Positions 30,956 through 35,168 of a stretch of 35,168 bases of DNA are shown in pieces. Every line of letters starts with the position of its first letter. Position 1 is the stretch's first letter. The position numbers and the translations under genes are program-made. The stretch covers positions 15,775-50,942 of the forward strand of contig MELE01000060.1 of assembly GCA_001768615.1 (NCBI GenBank). Reading direction: 5' to 3'. The notes beneath the pieces are model-generated. The model was given only the letters and a program-made list of their open reading frames with translations, searched no databases and was not told where the DNA came from. Source of the DNA: Acidobacteria bacterium RIFCSPLOWO2_12_FULL_67_14b (GTDB lineage Bacteria > Acidobacteriota > Vicinamibacteria > Vicinamibacterales > UBA2999).

Positions 30956-33181
30956 CTAGCGCCCCGGCTCTCGCACGACCGCCTGGCCGGTTCCCACATT
31001 CCCCAGCGCGTCGGTGGCCCGCAGCACGATCGTGCGGCCGCCGGCGTCCGCATCCACTCGGATCTCGAACGATTCCTGGCGGCCGTCGAGAATGCCGTCG
31101 CGGGGAAACGCCGGCTGCCAGCGTTGGGCGTCCAGCGAATACTCGACGCGCAACACCGCGGAGTCGCCGTCGCGTACGCCGGCGGCAATCACGAAGCGCG
31201 CGCCGTCGCGGCGAATGGCGCCGATGGTCACCGTGGGCGCGATGTTGTCGATGTCGAAGCTGCTGCTCTCGAGCTCGCCGGCCAGCGCCGTCTCTGCAGG
31301 GTTGGCCTTGCCGTCGGATGCCTGGACCTTCAGCACATAGGTTCCGTTCGGCACCGACGAGGTGTCCCACACGAACAGCGTGTCTCGCAGATCCCGCTTC
31401 AGCTCGTGCCACGACGTCTCGCCTTCGCGTCGATAGAACACGTCGTGCGTCAGCTCATCGCCGTTGTCGTCGTCGGCTTTCCACACGAAGGTTTGGAGAC
31501 CCTTCTGGTAAGTGCGGCGCCCCAACTGAGGACCGCCACCGGAGCCCGGGGCCCCGGCCGCACCGGCGCGGCGGTCCGGCGTGTCGTCTTCCAGGCCGGC
31601 GATCTCGGTCTCGCCGCTCGAGAACGGCTTCTGGAACACCACGCCCGGAGGATGCACCGTGATCGACGTCACCTGCGGCCTGATGTTTCGCGGCAGGAAG
31701 GCGGCATTCACCGACGTCAGCACCGGGCTGGCGGCGGTGCCGGTCAGGACCGCGCGCCACTGCAGATAGCGGGCCTTCGGGCTCGTGATCGGCGAGCCTT
31801 CGGCGTTGGCGTACGGCCCGGCCCACTCGCTCCACGCCTCGTCCGGCGTGCGCGTGTTGCCCGCTCGGCTGAACACCTCGACCTTCGCGCCGGCGGGCAC
31901 CGTGGCCTTCCAGGCCAGGACGCCCCAGGTCGACACGAAGCGCGCGTCCTTCACGTCCGACTCGTAGGTGCCGCGTGTCGCGCGCGCCGGCGACAGCGCC
32001 ATCAGGAATCCGGGATTGGCGGTGACCACATGGGTGCGATCGTTCACACGGGCGAGCATCGTCGCCTGTTGCGCCGGCACACGCGTGAGCAGCACGGCGC
32101 GCACGGGGTCGCCGCTCAGCCTGAACAGCTTGCCCTTGGCGCCGGTGGCGACCAGCAGCGCGCCATCGGGCTCGATCGCCACGTCGTAGGGCGCATCATC
32201 CCGCGATGCCCACACCTCGTCCCAGAGGCCGTCCGGCAGCACTCGGTACACCGCACCGGTGGGACCCCGGCCCGCGACGCCGCCGGACGCGCCGGACGAC
32301 TGCGCGCCAGCGGGAACATCGACCACGGTGATGGAGGTGATCTCCGTCGACACGTTGGGAATCGTCGGCGCCACGGGCGGGGGAGGCGGCGCCTCGGAGC
32401 GGTCTTCCGATGCGCCACCCGACGACCTGGCGCTCTGGGCGGCGGCGTAGATCGTACCCTTCGGATCCACGCGGATCGCGCGGACCTCCTGATACGTGGT
32501 GTCGAGCAGGAGGAAGCCCTTGCCCGCGCCGTCGACCCGGAACACGCGGCCGGGCGTGCCGGTGCCCACCAGTAGTTGATTGTTGGCGTCGACGGCCAGC
32601 GAGATCGCGTGCATGGCCTTGGTCGAGAAGAACTTCTCTCCCTTGCCCTCGGGCGACACTTTGTAGACGGTGCCCTTGTCCCCGGTGGCGACAAACACGT
32701 TGCCCTGCCGATCGACGCTCATCGACCAGATGTACTTGTCCTCGGGGTCGAAGAAGGTCGTGGCTTGTCCTTTCGCATCCACCTTGTAGACGCGGCCGTC
32801 TGGCGAGGTCCCCACATAGACGGCGCCGCCGGGCGCCACGGCGAGGGCATGCACTTCCATTTCGGTGCTGTCGTAGAACACGGCGCCCTGGCCGCTCCGG
32901 TCGACGCGGATCACCTTGCCGTCGTTGCCCGTGCCGAGAAACACCGACCCGTCGGCGGCCGGGAGGGCGGTCCACACGAACGGCACCGCCGCGTCGTGAA
33001 TGCGGGTCACTTCCGGCCCGAGCGTGAGGCGGCCGTGCTCGTCGATGGACAGTTGGTCGACGTCGCCGCGGAGGAAATCGGCCTGCGTCGCCGCCTGCCA
33101 GAAGCCCGGCGCGGCCGAGAGCGTGGACACCGCGAGCAGGCCGACGGCCAGCGCCGCGCCAAACATTTGTCGACGAGTCAT
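30956..33181 (-). CDS. Secreted beta-propeller protein with Ig-like C-terminal domains
   Basis: 741 residues from ATG 33181, which overlaps the upstream gene's stop by one base. A signal peptide (MTRRQMFGAALAVGLLAVSTLSAA) starts the protein. Residues about 65-400 are repeated beta-propeller blades of the ligand-free, WD40/NHL-like type: VFLGTGNDGKVIRVDRSGQG, VYVGTSPDGRVYKVDAKGQA, VFVATGDKGTVYKVSPEGKG, LLVGTGTPGRVFRVDGAGKG and LLVATGAKGKLFRLSG. A Pro/Ala-rich insert lies near 260-280. The rest (about 500-741) is beta-rich with FN3/Ig-like units (DNGDELTHDVFYRREGE, IDNIAPTVTIGAIRRDG). It is coupled to the S55-like gene upstream, so the two may work together at the cell surface. No catalytic site is visible. 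Confidence 0.85.
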   Translation of the reverse strand: MTRRQMFGAALAVGLLAVSTLSAAPGFWQAATQADFLRGDVDQLSIDEHGRLTLGPEVTRIHDAAVPFVWTALPAADGSVFLGTGNDGKVIRVDRSGQGAVFYDSTEMEVHALAVAPGGAVYVGTSPDGRVYKVDAKGQATTFFDPEDKYIWSMSVDRQGNVFVATGDKGTVYKVSPEGKGEKFFSTKAMHAISLAVDANNQLLVGTGTPGRVFRVDGAGKGFLLLDTTYQEVRAIRVDPKGTIYAAAQSARSSGGASEDRSEAPPPPPVAPTIPNVSTEITSITVVDVPAGAQSSGASGGVAGRGPTGAVYRVLPDGLWDEVWASRDDAPYDVAIEPDGALLVATGAKGKLFRLSGDPVRAVLLTRVPAQQATMLARVNDRTHVVTANPGFLMALSPARATRGTYESDVKDARFVSTWGVLAWKATVPAGAKVEVFSRAGNTRTPDEAWSEWAGPYANAEGSPITSPKARYLQWRAVLTGTAASPVLTSVNAAFLPRNIRPQVTSITVHPPGVVFQKPFSSGETEIAGLEDDTPDRRAGAAGAPGSGGGPQLGRRTYQKGLQTFVWKADDDNGDELTHDVFYRREGETSWHELKRDLRDTLFVWDTSSVPNGTYVLKVQASDGKANPAETALAGELESSSFDIDNIAPTVTIGAIRRDGARFVIAAGVRDGDSAVLRVEYSLDAQRWQPAFPRDGILDGRQESFEIRVDADAGGRTIVLRATDALGNVGTGQAVVREPGR

Positions 33182-35025
33182 CAGGGTTGGTCGAGGGAAA
33201 GGGTCAACTGGCGAGAACCGGACACCGCGACGTCGAGGGCCAGTTCCCATTCGCCGCGCGTGACGCTGCGCAGCGAGCCGACGGTGCCACTGTTGCGATC
33301 CGCCTCGAGCACGGCCAGCACCGACGGCGGCAGCGCCGCCATCGGCTCGCCGTTCACGATGGCGCCGGAGTCCGACGAAGTGAGCCGCACGTACAGCCGG
33401 TTGTTCCGGCGGGCGCGATTGAAGGTCCGAATGAGTTGCGGCACGCGCTGCAGGTCGGCGCCGCGCGAATCGCGCCGGTCGTCGGCGCTCGTCCGCGCCG
33501 CGTCGGCGACCAGCAGCTGCAGCGAACCGGTGGCGTTGGCCGGCAGCTGAATGGGGATCTGCTTCACGAGCTCCTCGCCCCTCGAGCCACGCAGGGCCAC
33601 GTAGACGATGGCGTCGCGGCCGGCGCGGGGACGCGTGGTATCGAGCCACACGCGCTCGATTCGCGCGCTCCGCTGCTGCTCCGCGGCGTCGATCGTCAGT
33701 GCGATTCGATCCACGATCACCGGCTCGGACGAGTTCTTCAGCAGTGCGGTCAGCGGCCCCGCGACGTAGGCGGCGGCGCCTGCGAGCGGCTGCTCGCCGG
33801 TGAAGATGTCTTCGAAGGCGATCGGATCCTGCGACCGAATGCTGGCCGTGCCGCGGATGGCATAGGACGCCGGGCCGGCGCCGCGTTCGTACGACGTGAG
33901 CACGTTGGCCACGGCGAGATACGTCAGCAGCGGCGTGAACGTGAAATCGCGGACGATGCCGAACGAGAACGAGCGTGACGGTCCGCGATCCGAATTGAGC
34001 GTGATGCTTACGGGGATCAGCGAGGGACCCGGACCGAGACGCCCAGCGATCGCGGTGGCGCGATCCTGTTGAACGGTGCCGACCACGTCACCGAAGCTGG
34101 CGAGTTTGCTCGAAGACATCAGGCTGGGCAGCACGACCTGCACCTCGGCCGTGGTCATCGGGAATTCGGTCGGGCCGAGATTGTAGAGCGGATGGCCGAA
34201 CGCGTAGACGCGATCGCCGTCCACGTGCGTGACCGTGCCCGTCGCGCCCAGCTCGAAGTCGCCCGTGAGCAGCGCCACGCCCACGGCATCACCGGGGGCG
34301 AGCGTGCGGCGGCCGCCCGCCGACGCGGCGGATGGCGCCTGTTGCGCCGACGCGCTCGACACGGGCACGAACCCCGCCGCGGTAAAGGCCGCCGAGAAGG
34401 GCGCGATCACGGACGCGTCGAATCCCGACGTCACCATCGGCACCGCAATCGGCCGCAGCATCGCGCCCATGCGGCCCAAGTCACTGGAGGCGCCCGACAG
34501 GAGCAGCGCCTGGGAGGCGTCGTCCACGAACGCTCGTGCCCGGCCAAGGTCGCGCGCCCAGATGTCGAGCAGTTCGCGCGGCGACGCCGGCCACGAGAGC
34601 GACACCGGACGGGTGCCGGGCGTCGGCGCCGTCATGGCGGTGGCATCGATCATTTCGGCGATCGGCGTGATGCCGGCGATGGGTTCGGTCGAGAATTGTC
34701 CGAGCGCATACGACACGGCGCCCATCAGGCGGCCATCGATGTACACCGGGCTGCCGCTCATCCCCGCGATGACGCCGGTCTTGGCGAGCGGGCCGCCGTC
34801 CAGCCGGGCGAGGATCAGGCTGCGCTTGGGGCCAATCACGTTCCTCAGCACGCCGAGGACCTCGACCTTGAAGTCCTCCAGCTTCGTCCCCGAAAACACG
34901 GTGCGCCCGACGCCGATCATGCCAGGCCGCACCTCCTCGAGAGGAATCGTCCGGGTCTGCGCCAGGGGTGCTGTCGCAAGCACACCAATTGCGAGGGCGG
35001 CGAGAGCGAGAGTGCGTGAATACAT
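33181..35025 (-). CDS. SpoIVB-like (peptidase S55) exported protein with reordered Ser and His motifs
   Basis: 614 residues from ATG 35025. The frame is open upstream through a tandem repeat, but a signal peptide (LALAALAIGVLATAPLAQ) and a promoter 31 bases upstream fix this start. Near the N-terminus is the serine motif GMSGSPVYIDGRLMGAVSYA (Ser92), after PGMIGVGRTVFSG and a strand-rich stretch. GTVTHVDGDRVYAFGHPLYNLG with His278 comes much later. In SpoIVB as I know it (His236 before Ser378) the His motif precedes the Ser one, so this domain looks circularly permuted. The C-terminal half is beta-rich with no further motif. It is coupled to the propeller gene. Protease activity is possible but not shown. 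Confidence 0.85.
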   Translation of the reverse strand: MYSRTLALAALAIGVLATAPLAQTRTIPLEEVRPGMIGVGRTVFSGTKLEDFKVEVLGVLRNVIGPKRSLILARLDGGPLAKTGVIAGMSGSPVYIDGRLMGAVSYALGQFSTEPIAGITPIAEMIDATAMTAPTPGTRPVSLSWPASPRELLDIWARDLGRARAFVDDASQALLLSGASSDLGRMGAMLRPIAVPMVTSGFDASVIAPFSAAFTAAGFVPVSSASAQQAPSAASAGGRRTLAPGDAVGVALLTGDFELGATGTVTHVDGDRVYAFGHPLYNLGPTEFPMTTAEVQVVLPSLMSSSKLASFGDVVGTVQQDRATAIAGRLGPGPSLIPVSITLNSDRGPSRSFSFGIVRDFTFTPLLTYLAVANVLTSYERGAGPASYAIRGTASIRSQDPIAFEDIFTGEQPLAGAAAYVAGPLTALLKNSSEPVIVDRIALTIDAAEQQRSARIERVWLDTTRPRAGRDAIVYVALRGSRGEELVKQIPIQLPANATGSLQLLVADAARTSADDRRDSRGADLQRVPQLIRTFNRARRNNRLYVRLTSSDSGAIVNGEPMAALPPSVLAVLEADRNSGTVGSLRSVTRGEWELALDVAVSGSRQLTLSLDQP

Positions 35026-35056
35026 GCAAGTGTCGGGTAGAAACCGACTTACACCC

Positions 35057-35085
35057 GTTATACGAGGTTCCCCGAGGCGAAGCAA
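35057..35085 (-). promoter_or_regulatory. Sigma-70-type promoter of the S55/propeller operon
   Basis: On the minus strand TTGCTT (35085-35080) and TATAAC (35062-35057) are 17 bases apart, the ideal spacing, with the -10 ending 31 bases before the S55 start. This is the clearest housekeeping-type promoter in the window. Confidence 0.65.
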
Positions 35086-35100
35086 GCCCAGCGACAAGAA

Positions 35101-35168
35101 TTCTTGCCGGGAGGGCACTTCTTGCTGGGAAGGCACTCCTTGACGGGAGGGCACTCCTTGTCGGGAGG
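35101..35168. repeat. 18-bp tandem repeat, running off the window edge
   Basis: Four consecutive units, each beginning TTCTTG or TCCTTG and ending GGGAGGGCAC or GGGAAGGCAC, at 35101-35118, 35119-35136, 35137-35154 and 35155-35168 (cut by the edge). Units differ at one to four positions. It lies upstream of the S55 promoter. On the minus strand it is open and would code a six-residue repeat (PSRQGV-like). Confidence 0.85.

Noticed and set aside
1-35168. CRISPR array, insertion sequence, prophage or integron
   Set aside because: No repeat-spacer array, transposase, integrase or phage structural gene was found.

Overview
High-GC bacterial chromosome with ordinary, densely packed housekeeping content. 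The gene repertoire (acidobacterial-style ECF sigma/anti-sigma pair, SpoIVB-like S55 protein next to a beta-propeller, two sigma-54 activators, BamD and other diderm envelope genes) suggests a diderm such as Acidobacteriota, perhaps class Vicinamibacteria. That assignment is inference; no rRNA is present. I see no insertion sequence, prophage, CRISPR array or shell-protein gene.

Layout. 1-480: the 3' end of an unrecognised gene and a decayed response-regulator fragment. 481-6336: an NtrC-type activator followed by two translationally coupled GT-C membrane glycosyltransferases, facing a third, degenerate paralogue. 6361-6435: tRNA-Val(CAC). 6471-10597: base and nucleoside salvage (upp, a secreted amidohydrolase, hpt, an RpiB-like isomerase and deoC). 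10597-12203: an outer-membrane barrel, a membrane-anchored FkbM/METTL24-like methyltransferase and tRNA-Gly(CCC). 12225-15320: a hexose-phosphate mutase and a sugar-nucleotidyltransferase, divergent from pgsA. 15326-16084: an exported hypothetical protein.

16151-23726 is a long minus-strand operon read aroC, def, fmt, rsmB, PASTA protein, rpe, thioesterase, epimerase, bamD, with most junctions overlapping by 4 bases. It recalls the Firmicutes def-fmt-rsmB-prpC-prkC-rsgA-rpe order, but the PASTA protein has no kinase domain. 23838-27860 holds a sigma-54 activator without a receiver domain, then two DppB/DppC-type permease genes; the dppB-like gene is interrupted by an in-frame TAG. 27913-29301 is a TPR protein. 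29326-30916 is an ECF sigma factor with a textbook ECF-type promoter and a coupled zinc-finger anti-sigma factor. 30956-35025 (minus) is an S55-like protein coupled to a beta-propeller protein, with a good sigma-70-type promoter and an 18-bp tandem repeat upstream.

The points most worth following are the salvage cluster, whose RpiB and DeoC carry N-terminal extensions resembling bacterial-microcompartment targeting or accessory segments; the S55 domain whose Ser and His motifs occur in the opposite order to SpoIVB; the kinase-less PASTA protein; and the amber codon in the permease gene.
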